Shown: one piece after another, positions 54,801 through 62,850 of the stretch
Layout: each line of letters opens with the position of its first letter
Numbering within the stretch: position 1 is the first letter of the stretch
Source of the DNA: Candidatus Thioglobus sp.
GTDB taxonomy: Bacteria > Pseudomonadota > Gammaproteobacteria > PS1 > Pseudothioglobaceae
DNA: 64,000 nucleotides
Assembly (NCBI GenBank): GCA_028345055.1
Contig: JAOMCO010000004.1
Span: 17,800-81,799, forward strand
Direction: 5' to 3'
Notes under the pieces: generated by a model
What the model was told of the DNA's origin: nothing
What the model saw: only the letters and a program-made list of their open reading frames with translations
Database searches by the model: none
Program-made: the position numbers and the translations under genes

Positions 54801-54836
54801 GATATCAATGGTGAAAAGGGAGATGGTAATGAGTGA
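51798..54836 (+). CDS. soxA: Sarcosine oxidase alpha subunit
   Basis: A 1012-residue subunit. Domains in order: a 2Fe-2S-like N-terminal region without its Cys set (about 20-100), an FAD/NAD domain (VIGGGVAGMSSALE near 168), and a GcvT-type THF domain (about 620-1000, FSGELAYEINTE). It makes 5,10-methylene-THF from the oxidised methyl group. soxG starts inside its last codons. Confidence 0.96.
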   Translation: MRLERHSSNLIDYTQPLSFVFNNKTYKGFKGDTLASALIANDVIYYARSFKYGRKRGIIGAGVEEPNALVSLEIGGRYTPNMKATEVMLYNGLSAVSSSNPNSIDFRAMIKPLHRFMPAGFYYKTFIKQKFWSIVEDRLRSLSGFSKAPSENDKDVYDHIFQHSEVLVIGGGVAGMSSALEVLSKSKNNRVILVDERENLGGELTNEFATDQSAALWYQETKDRLLEFRDEENSRLKILSSATAYAWYDHNYVEVLQTNATGQSMTHKGVQLARKLIHKIRTKEVILATGAHERPMLFETNDLANIMLCQSVRRYINEFNVVAGKEIILYGNNDSIYNTAIDLINHNIKPKVIDVRTSGNESETVIQAKDLGIEVIQGFAVRKARGKSRITGIEISKVEMQAKPPHWKSEWRMSKDVQILSCDLLATSGGFNPVVHLDCHCGGKTYFDNNSQSFLPQKERKNRQVCGAVNSIGYWKDAIIDAKNKAQLTLHSLSENSQINPQNLSNKSLNYFNIDHFFTPLEILNRPKVFIDLQNDVTTRDISLSISEGYRSIEHIKRYTAMGFGTDQGKTGNINGIAVAAKFLDSPMSEVGTTTFRPAYTGVDFGAMAGREIGDFFDPQRFTTIHDSHVINGAEFEVVGQWYRPWYYPKDGESMDQAVNRECRAVRNSLGMMDASTLGKIDIQGEDAREFLSRVYTNAWMKLAPGSCRYGLMCNEKGMIIDDGVSTCINDNHFIMTTTTGGAASVYSTLEMWLQTEWSHLDVHLSSITDQFSTVAVVGPNARELMKKLCQDVDFESQNFKFMQWRPGTVCGVKARIMRISFSGELAYEINTEANYGRFIWDEVAREGTEWNITPYGTESMHVLRAEKGFIIVGQDTDGSMTPMDVNMNWILAKNKPFSYIGRRSFSISALNADDRLQLVGLLTKDEQFVLPEGAHIISNKGISIGYVTSSYFSPALERSIALAQLKGGLSKISQTVIVKIVQEKQGLKEVPCEVSSSIFYDINGEKGDGNE

Positions 54837-55419
54837 AAAGGATAGCATGGAAAATATTGAGCCAGTATTTAGATCAACTTTTAATCAACTCGTTGATGAG
54901 GGTCGTTATTTAGTAAATCAAGATGATATTAGTTGTCAAGAAGTTACAGGTAAATCTCTGCTTATCCTAAGAACATCTAAAGACTCTAAAAAAAACATCA
55001 AAGCTGCAAAAGATATTTTTAATATGGAACTTCCAGAGCCATTACAAATGACTTCTGGGAATGCCGATTTAAAATGCTTTTGGGTTAGTCCTGATGAGTT
55101 TTGGGTTTTACTAAATACTCAGCAAATGAAACAAATAGAAGGGAAGTTTGATAAGCTTCCAACTGGAGTTTCTGTTACTGATAATTCAGCTGCATATGGC
55201 ACTCTCTATTTTAAAGGAACAAAAACCAATAAACTTTTAAGCCGATGGATGAGTTATGACCTGGAGGGTGCACTTTTAGATGGCAAAGCTGTTTCAACTA
55301 CTTTTGGGCAGGCGCCAGTTTTTATCTATCGCGATAATAAGAATTTATTTATGATGGTTAGACATTCATTTTCACATTATGTTGCAGGATTAATTAAGGA
55401 CAGTGCTCAAAGAATTTAA
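54829..55419 (+). CDS. soxG: Sarcosine oxidase gamma subunit
   Basis: About 196 residues from the ATG at 54829, overlapping the soxA stop by 8 bp; an in-frame ATG at 54775 lies deeper in soxA and is less likely. A gamma-type GcvT-like fold (SPDEFWVLL, TDNSAAYGTLYFKG) is seen. It lacks cofactor motifs, as expected of the structural subunit. Confidence 0.92.
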   Translation: MSEKDSMENIEPVFRSTFNQLVDEGRYLVNQDDISCQEVTGKSLLILRTSKDSKKNIKAAKDIFNMELPEPLQMTSGNADLKCFWVSPDEFWVLLNTQQMKQIEGKFDKLPTGVSVTDNSAAYGTLYFKGTKTNKLLSRWMSYDLEGALLDGKAVSTTFGQAPVFIYRDNKNLFMMVRHSFSHYVAGLIKDSAQRI

Positions 55420-55446
55420 GCCTAATAATACTGTAAGATAAGAGTA

Positions 55447-56031
55447 ATGAATAAAGTCAACTTTATTTCCATGGAGGAGGGTACTGCAGAGGAGTATGCA
55501 TTTCTTGATAAACTTGAAACCCAGTATGTAGAGGACTTACCTTCACGACTCATTGCTGCGTTAAAAGCATTAGAATCTAGCCTTTCAGGATATCAGGTTA
55601 GTCGACTAGAACACTCATTGCAAGGCGCAACGAGGGCTCTTTTGGCTGAGGAAGATTTAGAAATGGTGATGGCAGTTTTGTTTCATGACATTGGTGACCC
55701 TCTAGCGCCATATTCACATTCTGAAATGGCTGCCGCTATTCTTAGACCATTTGTGTCAGAGAAAATCTATTGGATTATTAAGCATCATGGCGTATTTCAA
55801 ATGTACTATTATGCTCATTACTCTGGGGGTGATAGAAATGCAAGAGAAGCCTTTATAGATAATCCATGGTATGAAGAGGCAGTAAAATTTTGTCACGATT
55901 ATGATCAAAACTGCTTTGATCCCAATTATGAATCAAAGTCATTAGATTTTTTTATACCTATGGTTCATGAGTTTTTTTCGAGACCAAAGCTTGATGATCC
56001 TGAGAGTCTTGCAAGGTTTGGAAAGCAATAA
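55447..56031 (+). CDS. HD-domain phosphohydrolase
   Basis: A 194-residue HD-superfamily protein. The metal motif is seen as H-x-n-HD in VLFHDIGD followed by IIKHHG and a downstream Asp (CHDYDQ). It starts 27 bp after soxG. Similar HD proteins occur downstream of sarcosine oxidase or betaine genes in other marine bacteria, from memory; the substrate is not known. Confidence 0.82.
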   Translation: MNKVNFISMEEGTAEEYAFLDKLETQYVEDLPSRLIAALKALESSLSGYQVSRLEHSLQGATRALLAEEDLEMVMAVLFHDIGDPLAPYSHSEMAAAILRPFVSEKIYWIIKHHGVFQMYYYAHYSGGDRNAREAFIDNPWYEEAVKFCHDYDQNCFDPNYESKSLDFFIPMVHEFFSRPKLDDPESLARFGKQ

Positions 56032-56046
56032 AGTAGGGTAATTACT

Positions 56047-56559
56047 ATGAGCTACTCAGTAAAACAGTTTTCAGTTCGCCATATTCACTTAATCATTTTT
56101 CTGATAGTTGGATCTTTACTTGGTTATGCTGCATTCAGTATGAAAATTTTAGGACTAGAGCCATGTACTCTTTGTATTACTCAGCAGTTTTTCTACTGCT
56201 TAATTGGCTTAAGTTCTTTTGTTGCATTTTTTCATGACCCAGTTACAACAAGCAGCAGAGTATATTCTTTTTTTATATCACTTTTTTCTCTAGGGGGAGT
56301 ATGGATTTCAGGTCGTCAAATATGGTTGCAAGGGCTTCCTGAGGACGAAGTTCCATTGTGTGGTCCACCCTTAGAATATATTATCGATGTTTTTCCTTTT
56401 GCTGATGTAATAAATGCATTATTTATGGGGGACGGTAATTGTGCAGAGATACCATGGCAGTTTCTCGGTCTTAGTATGGCTGCGTGGTCATTCATTTGGT
56501 TTTTTATAATATTGATCTTAAGTATTTCTGCTTTTATCAAAGCTAAACCTTCTTTATAA
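56047..56559 (+). CDS. dsbB: Disulfide bond formation protein DsbB
   Basis: A 170-residue membrane protein with four helices. The first periplasmic pair is Cys40-Cys43 (EPCTLC) and the second Cys105 and Cys132. It reoxidises DsbA and passes electrons to quinone. It starts 15 bp after the HD gene, on a possible read-through transcript from sox. Confidence 0.93.
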   Translation: MSYSVKQFSVRHIHLIIFLIVGSLLGYAAFSMKILGLEPCTLCITQQFFYCLIGLSSFVAFFHDPVTTSSRVYSFFISLFSLGGVWISGRQIWLQGLPEDEVPLCGPPLEYIIDVFPFADVINALFMGDGNCAEIPWQFLGLSMAAWSFIWFFIILILSISAFIKAKPSL

Positions 56560-56641
56560 CAAATTAGAATATTTGCTATTTCCATATTGGATAGTTCTAT
56601 GGTAAGATTTAATCGAAATAGGGTTTGATATTTTTTAAGAT

Positions 56642-57778
56642 TTGGCTGATTTTAAAGACACAGTATGCAAGCTATTTGAGTCGGTTGATATTGAGATCAA
56701 TGGATCTCGTCCGCTCGATATTCAAGTACACAATAAACTTTTTTATTCTCGCGTCTTATCTGGAAAGTCTTTAGGACTTGGAGAAAGCTATATGGATGGT
56801 TGGTGGGACTGTGAAGCATTAGACCAATTTTCTTACCAAATGCTTCGTAGTCGAATTGATAAGCAAGTAAAACCCATTAGTCCTGCATTTTTTGTGCCTT
56901 ATATTAGAGCCTATTTTCTGAATTCTCAGTCTAAAAAGCGGGCTTATATTGTTGGTAAAGAGCATTATGATACGGGTAATGATTTGTTCTCATTGATGCT
57001 TGATCAAAGAATGAATTACTCATGTGGCTATTGGAAAAATGCTAAAAATTTAGATCAAGCACAGATTAATAAATTAGATTTAGTATGTAGAAAACTCCAT
57101 CTAAAACCTGGAATGAAAGTTCTAGAAATTGGATGTGGTTGGGGAGGCTTTGCTAAGTATGCTGCTGAAAACTATGGTGTGAATGTTCATGGGATTACTG
57201 TTTCTAAGGAGCAAATGGATTATGCTAAAGAATCTTGTGGGGGCTTAGAAACTAAATTTGAATTAAAAGATTACAGGGAGTTAAATACGAAGTATGATGC
57301 AATAGTCTCAATAGGAATGTTCGAGCATGTAGGCTACAAAAACTACAGAAATTATATGGAGGTTGCTCGAAGATGCTTAAATGATGATGGACTCTTCTTG
57401 CTCCATACCATTGGCAGAAATACCCCATCAAGATCAACAGATCCATGGACAAATAAATACATATTTCCTAATGGCATGATTCCATCATCAAGTCAGCTAA
57501 GCAAATCAACAGAAGGCTTATTTATTATTGAGGATTGGCATAATTTTGGTCAAGACTATGATTTAACTCTTATGGCTTGGAATGAAAATTTTCAAAAAAG
57601 CTATGATAGTTTGAAAGAAAAATATGATGAACGATTTAAACGCATGTGGGAATATTATCTTTTGATGTGTGCTGGATCATTTCGTTCTAGAAGAAATCAG
57701 TTATGGCAAATAATTCTCTCTAAAAATGGATTAAAGGGAGGGTATTCTTATCATGATAGCCATAGATCTATTGCTTAA
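56642..57778 (+). CDS. cfa: Cyclopropane-fatty-acyl-phospholipid synthase
   Basis: 378 residues from a TTG start at 56642 (close to E. coli Cfa, 382). The N-terminal LGLGESYMDGWW and the SAM motif VLEIGCGWGGFAKYAA (about 160) are typical, with HYDTGNDLF before them. It adds a methylene bridge to unsaturated phospholipid chains, using SAM. It overlaps the end of convergent thiE by 11 bp. Confidence 0.94.
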   Translation: MADFKDTVCKLFESVDIEINGSRPLDIQVHNKLFYSRVLSGKSLGLGESYMDGWWDCEALDQFSYQMLRSRIDKQVKPISPAFFVPYIRAYFLNSQSKKRAYIVGKEHYDTGNDLFSLMLDQRMNYSCGYWKNAKNLDQAQINKLDLVCRKLHLKPGMKVLEIGCGWGGFAKYAAENYGVNVHGITVSKEQMDYAKESCGGLETKFELKDYRELNTKYDAIVSIGMFEHVGYKNYRNYMEVARRCLNDDGLFLLHTIGRNTPSRSTDPWTNKYIFPNGMIPSSSQLSKSTEGLFIIEDWHNFGQDYDLTLMAWNENFQKSYDSLKEKYDERFKRMWEYYLLMCAGSFRSRRNQLWQIILSKNGLKGGYSYHDSHRSIA

Positions 57779-58340
57779 ATAGACCATCAATCATCGCAAC
57801 AGAGCTGCATCCAGCTTGATATAAGGAGTATTGATTTTCTAAATTTACACCTCCAATACCTACGATAGGTATAGAAATATTTTTTTTAATCTCTGTAACT
57901 TGTGAAAGAGAACAATGAATTGATTCTGATTTATTTTTTGATTTAAAGATAGCTCCTAATGCGATGTAATCAGCACCACTTCTTTCTGCTTCAAGAGCAA
58001 GTTCTAAACTATTATGGCAAGTCACACCAATAATATATTTATCACCTAGTATCTCTCTTGCAGATCTAACATTGATGTCACCTTGACCTATATGAATTCC
58101 GTGTGCACCTACTTTCTTGCAAAGGTTAACATCATCATTGACTATAAATAAAGTATTATATTCTATGCATAGATTAAGAAGTATTGTTGCTTCTTCTGCC
58201 TTATTTTTTATATTAACTACCTTTCTGCGGTATTGGAGAATTTTGATATTATATTTTTTAATTGCATTCTCAATAAGGTTGATATTAAGGTCCTCATCTG
58301 GAGTGATTCCGTACAGCCCTTTTATTTTTTGATTTAGCAT
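57768..58340 (-). CDS. thiE: Thiamine-phosphate synthase
   Basis: 190 residues from the ATG at 58340, three bases from the divergent lptC start; an in-frame ATG at 58373 would overlap lptC. ThiE motifs are seen: LQYRRK, FIVNDDVNLC, GIHIGQGD, GVTCHN and GIGGV. It joins HMP-PP and THZ-P to thiamine phosphate. Confidence 0.9.
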   Translation of the reverse strand: MLNQKIKGLYGITPDEDLNINLIENAIKKYNIKILQYRRKVVNIKNKAEEATILLNLCIEYNTLFIVNDDVNLCKKVGAHGIHIGQGDINVRSAREILGDKYIIGVTCHNSLELALEAERSGADYIALGAIFKSKNKSESIHCSLSQVTEIKKNISIPIVGIGGVNLENQYSLYQAGCSSVAMIDGLFKQ

Positions 58341-58343
58341 AGT

Positions 58344-59294
58344 ATGGGACTTTTTCAAAATAAGAAGATTCAATCATTTATAATTTTCATTATAGTCTTG
58401 ATACCCGTACTATGGATATTTCAAGATAATTTTGTAACTAGCTCTTTTTTTAATAAATCTGCCTCTGAAGTAGAGACTTATAAAGCTCAGAATAAAGAAA
58501 GCCCTTACCTTGAAAAAATTGATAATTTTAATATAACTGAGTATTCAAATAATCAAGTCCTGCTGCATAAAATTGAAGCAGATGCTTACATAAGTTACAA
58601 GAATTCACCTACACAGCTTGAAAATCTTAATATTACAACTTTTGATGAATTTAAAAAAGAAGGATTTAAATTAAAATCTAATCGTGGAGTTATTTTTGAA
58701 TCTGGAATAATTCACTTAATTGGAGAGGTTGAAATCAAATCTATAAGTGGTATTTCTCATGAATTTATTACTGATCAACTAGTTTATGATGATGGTCAAA
58801 TTAATAGTGATCAAGATATTTTATACCTAGGGGAAGAGGCTAATATTACAGCACAAGGTATGGATATGAATATGGATAGTGAAACAATAAATTTAAATGG
58901 TAACGTTGAAATTATTCAAGACAATGGAGCTACTCTAAATTCTATAAATTTATTTATTAGTCATAGTTTGGGAGAAAAAAAATATTCGAGTAAGGGTAAG
59001 ACAGAATATCGTTCAAATGAAAACATAGTTCATACAGATAAGGGAGTAGATATTAATATGAACACTAAGCAAACTAAACTGCTTGGTGATGTGACTGTTA
59101 CTAATAGTTTTGATTCCTCACTCACAAGCTACAACCTATTGATAGATCAGTCTAATGGTGGTGAGATTTTTAAGTCCACTTCACCCACTCGTTTTCAATC
59201 AAAAACGGTTGACATAAAGGCAAATACAATGCATTATGACGCTATTAACAAGAAACTTAAATTAATGGATGAGGTTTTAGCGACTTATGAATAA
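58344..59294 (+). CDS. lptC: LptC with an extra OstA-like C-terminal domain
   Basis: 316 residues, much longer than E. coli LptC (191). One N-terminal membrane helix (about 10-28) anchors it; the rest is a beta-jellyroll with repeats of the form ...LNGNVEII... and ...LLGDVTVTNSF..., so a second LptA/OstA-type domain is likely. It passes LPS from LptBFG to LptA in the periplasm. lptA overlaps by 8 bp. Confidence 0.88.
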   Translation: MGLFQNKKIQSFIIFIIVLIPVLWIFQDNFVTSSFFNKSASEVETYKAQNKESPYLEKIDNFNITEYSNNQVLLHKIEADAYISYKNSPTQLENLNITTFDEFKKEGFKLKSNRGVIFESGIIHLIGEVEIKSISGISHEFITDQLVYDDGQINSDQDILYLGEEANITAQGMDMNMDSETINLNGNVEIIQDNGATLNSINLFISHSLGEKKYSSKGKTEYRSNENIVHTDKGVDINMNTKQTKLLGDVTVTNSFDSSLTSYNLLIDQSNGGEIFKSTSPTRFQSKTVDIKANTMHYDAINKKLKLMDEVLATYE

Positions 59295-60000
59295 ACTGAT
59301 TATTTTAATCGCTATTTTTTTTACTTCTCTTGCGCTTGCAGAAGGCAAAGATTTTATAAAGAGTGATTTAGAAAAATTATCTGATAAAGAATTAATACTA
59401 AAGGCTATAAGTTCTGGAAATTATAACAAGATTGAATTCGGTGGGAGTGAGGCCCTTAATCCTAACTTTCCAAGCTATAAAAAAGATCTTGAAAATAGAG
59501 AAGAATTAATAGAAGTCCTTGCAGGAATAACCATGGCTATTGAAGAGCCCAAGCTAGACGAAGGGCCCAAGCCAGATAAAGCAAAACAACCCATTGAAAT
59601 TGAAGCAGAGTCTGTAATGGTAGATGAAGCGACAGGCTTCAATGAATTTATTGGAGATGCAGAGGTTAGACAAGGTAAATTATTGATAACTGCAGAGCTT
59701 ATTCAGGTTCAAACTAATGCTGATGGAGTGGAAACTCTGTTGGCTAAGGGTACGAATGATAAACCTGCTAAATATATCCAAAGTCAAGAGAGCCAGTCTC
59801 GTTTTATTGAAGCTACAGCAACTTTAATTACATATGACATTAATGAAAGCATGATCTTTTTAGTTGGTAATGCTTTTTTAATTCAAGGTTTTGATTCATT
59901 TAGTGGTGATTCTCTGACATATGATATTGATAACGATAAGGTTATAGTTAAAAGTTCTGAGGATGGAGTCAAGAGAGTGAAGTTTAAAATTGAGCTTTAG
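59287..60000 (+). CDS. lptA: LptA, periplasmic LPS transport protein
   Basis: 237 residues with a signal peptide (cleavage after ALA at about residue 18). The OstA domain is at about 100-230 (IEIEAESVMVDEATGFNEF). A linker rich in Pro, Lys and Glu lies at about 85-105. It bridges LptC to LptD. lptB is not seen after it. Confidence 0.9.
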   Translation: MNKLIILIAIFFTSLALAEGKDFIKSDLEKLSDKELILKAISSGNYNKIEFGGSEALNPNFPSYKKDLENREELIEVLAGITMAIEEPKLDEGPKPDKAKQPIEIEAESVMVDEATGFNEFIGDAEVRQGKLLITAELIQVQTNADGVETLLAKGTNDKPAKYIQSQESQSRFIEATATLITYDINESMIFLVGNAFLIQGFDSFSGDSLTYDIDNDKVIVKSSEDGVKRVKFKIEL

Positions 60001-60011
60001 AAATTTTTAGA

Positions 60012-60665
60012 TTAGCTAAGTAATGCATTTGTAATTCTATCTTTAACTTCTTCAAGTGTCCCAATGCCATTAATAGTAATGAATTTAGTTACAGTTTTTG
60101 GATTGTCTGCATCTGCAGTATAGTAATTGACTAATGGCTCAGTTTGTTTATGATAAATTTTAAGTCGCCCTCTTACTATTTCTTCATTGTCATCAATACG
60201 CTGAATTAACTCACCTCCAGTAATATCATCTTTGTCATTTTCTTTAGGTGGATTAAATTTAATATGATATGTTCTTCCTGAGGAAAGATGAACACGACGT
60301 CCTGACATTCTTTCCACTATATCATCATCTGGGACTTTCATTTCAACACAGTAGTTAATTTTAATACCTTCTAATTTAAGTGCATTGGCTTGATTAATTG
60401 TTCTAGGAAATCCATCAAGTAAATAACCATTATGGCAATCAGGCAAATGGATTCTCTCTTTAACTAGGGAAATAATTAATTTATCAGAGACTAGAATTCC
60501 AGCATCAATAGTTTTTTTAGCTTCTAAACCAATTGGTGAGCCAGCATTTACAGCTGCACGCAACATATCACCAGTAGAAATCTGAGGAATGTTAAACTTT
60601 TCACAAATATGTGCAGCCTGGGTGCCTTTTCCAGCGCCAGGTGGGCCTAATAAAATAATATTCAT
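60012..60665 (-). CDS. adk: Adenylate kinase
   Basis: 217 residues. P-loop GPPGAGKGT at the N-terminus, DGFPRT near residue 85, the LID segment [16 protein letters not shown] without zinc Cys. AMP + ATP to 2 ADP. It lies 14 bp after pfp on the minus strand. Confidence 0.97.
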   Translation of the reverse strand: MNIILLGPPGAGKGTQAAHICEKFNIPQISTGDMLRAAVNAGSPIGLEAKKTIDAGILVSDKLIISLVKERIHLPDCHNGYLLDGFPRTINQANALKLEGIKINYCVEMKVPDDDIVERMSGRRVHLSSGRTYHIKFNPPKENDKDDITGGELIQRIDDNEEIVRGRLKIYHKQTEPLVNYYTADADNPKTVTKFITINGIGTLEEVKDRITNALLS

Positions 60666-60679
60666 ATTTTTGCTTTTAG

Positions 60680-61924
60680 CTAGATTTCAAAGAGCGGTAA
60701 TTTTTTATTTACCTTTATTTTTTTCATTACGACATATTCTGGCAAACCATCATTATACGGAGGATAATTTTCACCTTCAATGAGTGGGAGTAAATATTCA
60801 CGACATGATTCTGTTATAGAAAAACCATCTTCTGAAATAAAACTTTCTGGCATCATTTTTTCTACATTTGCGATGTCCTTTAATTCGCCATAACCGATTT
60901 CCCATCGATATGGGTTGCTAGATTTTCTGACTATAGTTAGCATGATTGAATTCTTTCCGTCAAGCGCTATTTCAACTGCAGCCTTTCCAAGAGCATAGGC
61001 TTGTTCAACATCTGATTTAGAGGCTAAGTGTCTTGCAGAGCGCTGAAGATAGTCAGCAACAGCCCAGTGAAACTTATAGCCCAGAGATTTTTTAATGATA
61101 TTTGCAACTACAGGCGCCGCTCCACCTAATTGAGCATGACCAAAGTCATCACGTGTGCCTTGTTCTGCAAGGAATGAACCATCAGGCCATTTTGTTCCCT
61201 CTGAAACAACAATAGTGCAGTATCCAAATTCTTTGACATTTTTATCAACTTTTTCTAAGAATTTTTTTTCATCAAAGTCAACTTCAGGAAATAAAATTAC
61301 AACAGGTATTGATGAATCTACTAGACCACCAGCTGCGGCTATCCAACCCGCATGGCGGCCCATAACTTCTAAAACAAAGATTTTTGTTGACGTTTCTGCC
61401 ATTGAGGCAACATCAAAGCTTGCTTCAATTGTTGAAACAGCAATATATTTCGCAACAGATCCAAAGCCTGGACAGTTATCAGTTACTGGTAAATCATTAT
61501 CTACAGTTTTAGGTATATGAATTGCTTGAATCGGGAATCCCATACTCTCTGACAATTGAGAAACTTTTAAACAAGTGTCTGCTGAATCACCCCCACCATT
61601 GTAGAAAAAATAACCAATATTATGGGCTTTGAAGACTTCTATCAATCGCTCATATTCAGCTCTGTTGGCTTCGAGTGATTTCATCTTGTAGCGACAAGAT
61701 CCAAAACAACCTGAGGGCGTATGTTTAAGTGCTGTAATATCAGTATCGGATTCTAGCGAAGTATCAATTAGATTTTCAGTTAAAGCCCCAATAATTCCAT
61801 TCTCTCCAGCGTAAACTGTACCAATTTTGTCTGAATGTTTTCGAGCTGTCTCAATAACACCACTGGCAGATGCATTGATTACAGCAGTGACCCCACCGGA
61901 TTGTGCGTAAAAGGCATTTTTCAT
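60680..61924 (-). CDS. pfp: PPi-dependent phosphofructokinase
   Basis: 414 residues. The PPi signature is visible: GGGDSAD (110-116) and PKTVDND (138-144) with Lys139, where ATP-PFKs have Gly. MGRHAGWIA and the other PFK motifs are in place. It works reversibly on fructose 6-phosphate. Its upstream gap of 242 bp is AT-rich with no clear structure. Confidence 0.94.
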   Translation of the reverse strand: MKNAFYAQSGGVTAVINASASGVIETARKHSDKIGTVYAGENGIIGALTENLIDTSLESDTDITALKHTPSGCFGSCRYKMKSLEANRAEYERLIEVFKAHNIGYFFYNGGGDSADTCLKVSQLSESMGFPIQAIHIPKTVDNDLPVTDNCPGFGSVAKYIAVSTIEASFDVASMAETSTKIFVLEVMGRHAGWIAAAGGLVDSSIPVVILFPEVDFDEKKFLEKVDKNVKEFGYCTIVVSEGTKWPDGSFLAEQGTRDDFGHAQLGGAAPVVANIIKKSLGYKFHWAVADYLQRSARHLASKSDVEQAYALGKAAVEIALDGKNSIMLTIVRKSSNPYRWEIGYGELKDIANVEKMMPESFISEDGFSITESCREYLLPLIEGENYPPYNDGLPEYVVMKKIKVNKKLPLFEI

Positions 61925-62166
61925 AATTTTATTTTTATTAAAAAAGTTTTAGAATTTAGTTTACAAATTTGATAAATACATAAAGATTCTCTTTGGATCA
62001 AGAAAAGTATAACATTTGGTAAGAATTGAATCTTCAATAATTCTAAAGTTTTGTTCAATTGTATTAATTAACTTCTTTTGCAACTACCCCATATTTTAGA
62101 TTCTAAGATTTATGAGATTGTTACAATTTGTTTCATATCTTGTTAGCAATTCAAAATGACTTGTTA
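61925..62166. other. Intergenic region upstream of pfp
   Basis: 242 bp of very AT-rich DNA between two minus-strand genes. I see no convincing promoter, hairpin, RNA gene or open frame; it presumably carries the pfp promoter. Confidence 0.5.
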
Positions 62167-62850
62167 TTAAAGTGGTAAAACTTCAGAAAAATTCTCAATA
62201 TTCATGTATCCAAAAATATTTTTTTTGGCAATCTTAGTACTTGGTTTATTTATTGCAACAACATTTTTTATTTGAAATTTTTCAGCTGCTTTAAGAACAT
62301 CAAGTGAATCATCAAAAAAGATTGATCTTTCTTTACTAAAATTAATTTTTTTATCTAATTCAACCCAAAATTTTTGTTGTTGTTTTGGAACGCCAAAGTC
62401 ATGGGAAGAAATAATTTCATCAAAAAAATCTCGGATCTTAGACATTTTCATTTTTAGATTTATGCCTTTTCTGTGGGCATTGGTAACAAGGTAAATGCGT
62501 TTGTTATTGTCTCTTGCACTTTGAAGAAATGATAACGCATGGTCATGAACCTTAATCAGATGAGAAATATCATTTTTTAGTTTCATGATATCTAGTTCAA
62601 GTTGCTCTTCCCAATAATCTAAGCAATACCAGGTGAGTTTGCCTTCTTGTGAGTTAATTTTTGAGATGACTATTTCTTTAGCATGCTGAAAGTCAATTTT
62701 ATTTTTTTTAGAGTAAGCCTTAGGAATATACTCCAGCCAAAACTCAAGATCAAAGTTTAAATCTAGAATTGTTCCATCTAGGTCTAAAAGTATTGTATCA
62801 ATTTGATCCCAGTCTAAATTAAGATTATTTTCTTCGCCAACTTGTTCCAT
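62167..62850 (-). CDS. HAD-family hydrolase (YrfG-like nucleotidase)
   Basis: 227 residues. HAD motif I LLDLDGTILDL (D-x-D) near residue 22, motif II LVTNAH near 120 and motif III/IV FFDDSLD near 180. The size and DLDGTILDLNFD start resemble the YrfG/YjjG-type GMP/IMP nucleotidase. It overlaps the cysS 3' end by 26 bp. Confidence 0.85.
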   Translation of the reverse strand: MEQVGEENNLNLDWDQIDTILLDLDGTILDLNFDLEFWLEYIPKAYSKKNKIDFQHAKEIVISKINSQEGKLTWYCLDYWEEQLELDIMKLKNDISHLIKVHDHALSFLQSARDNNKRIYLVTNAHRKGINLKMKMSKIRDFFDEIISSHDFGVPKQQQKFWVELDKKINFSKERSIFFDDSLDVLKAAEKFQIKNVVAINKPSTKIAKKNIFGYMNIENFSEVLPL

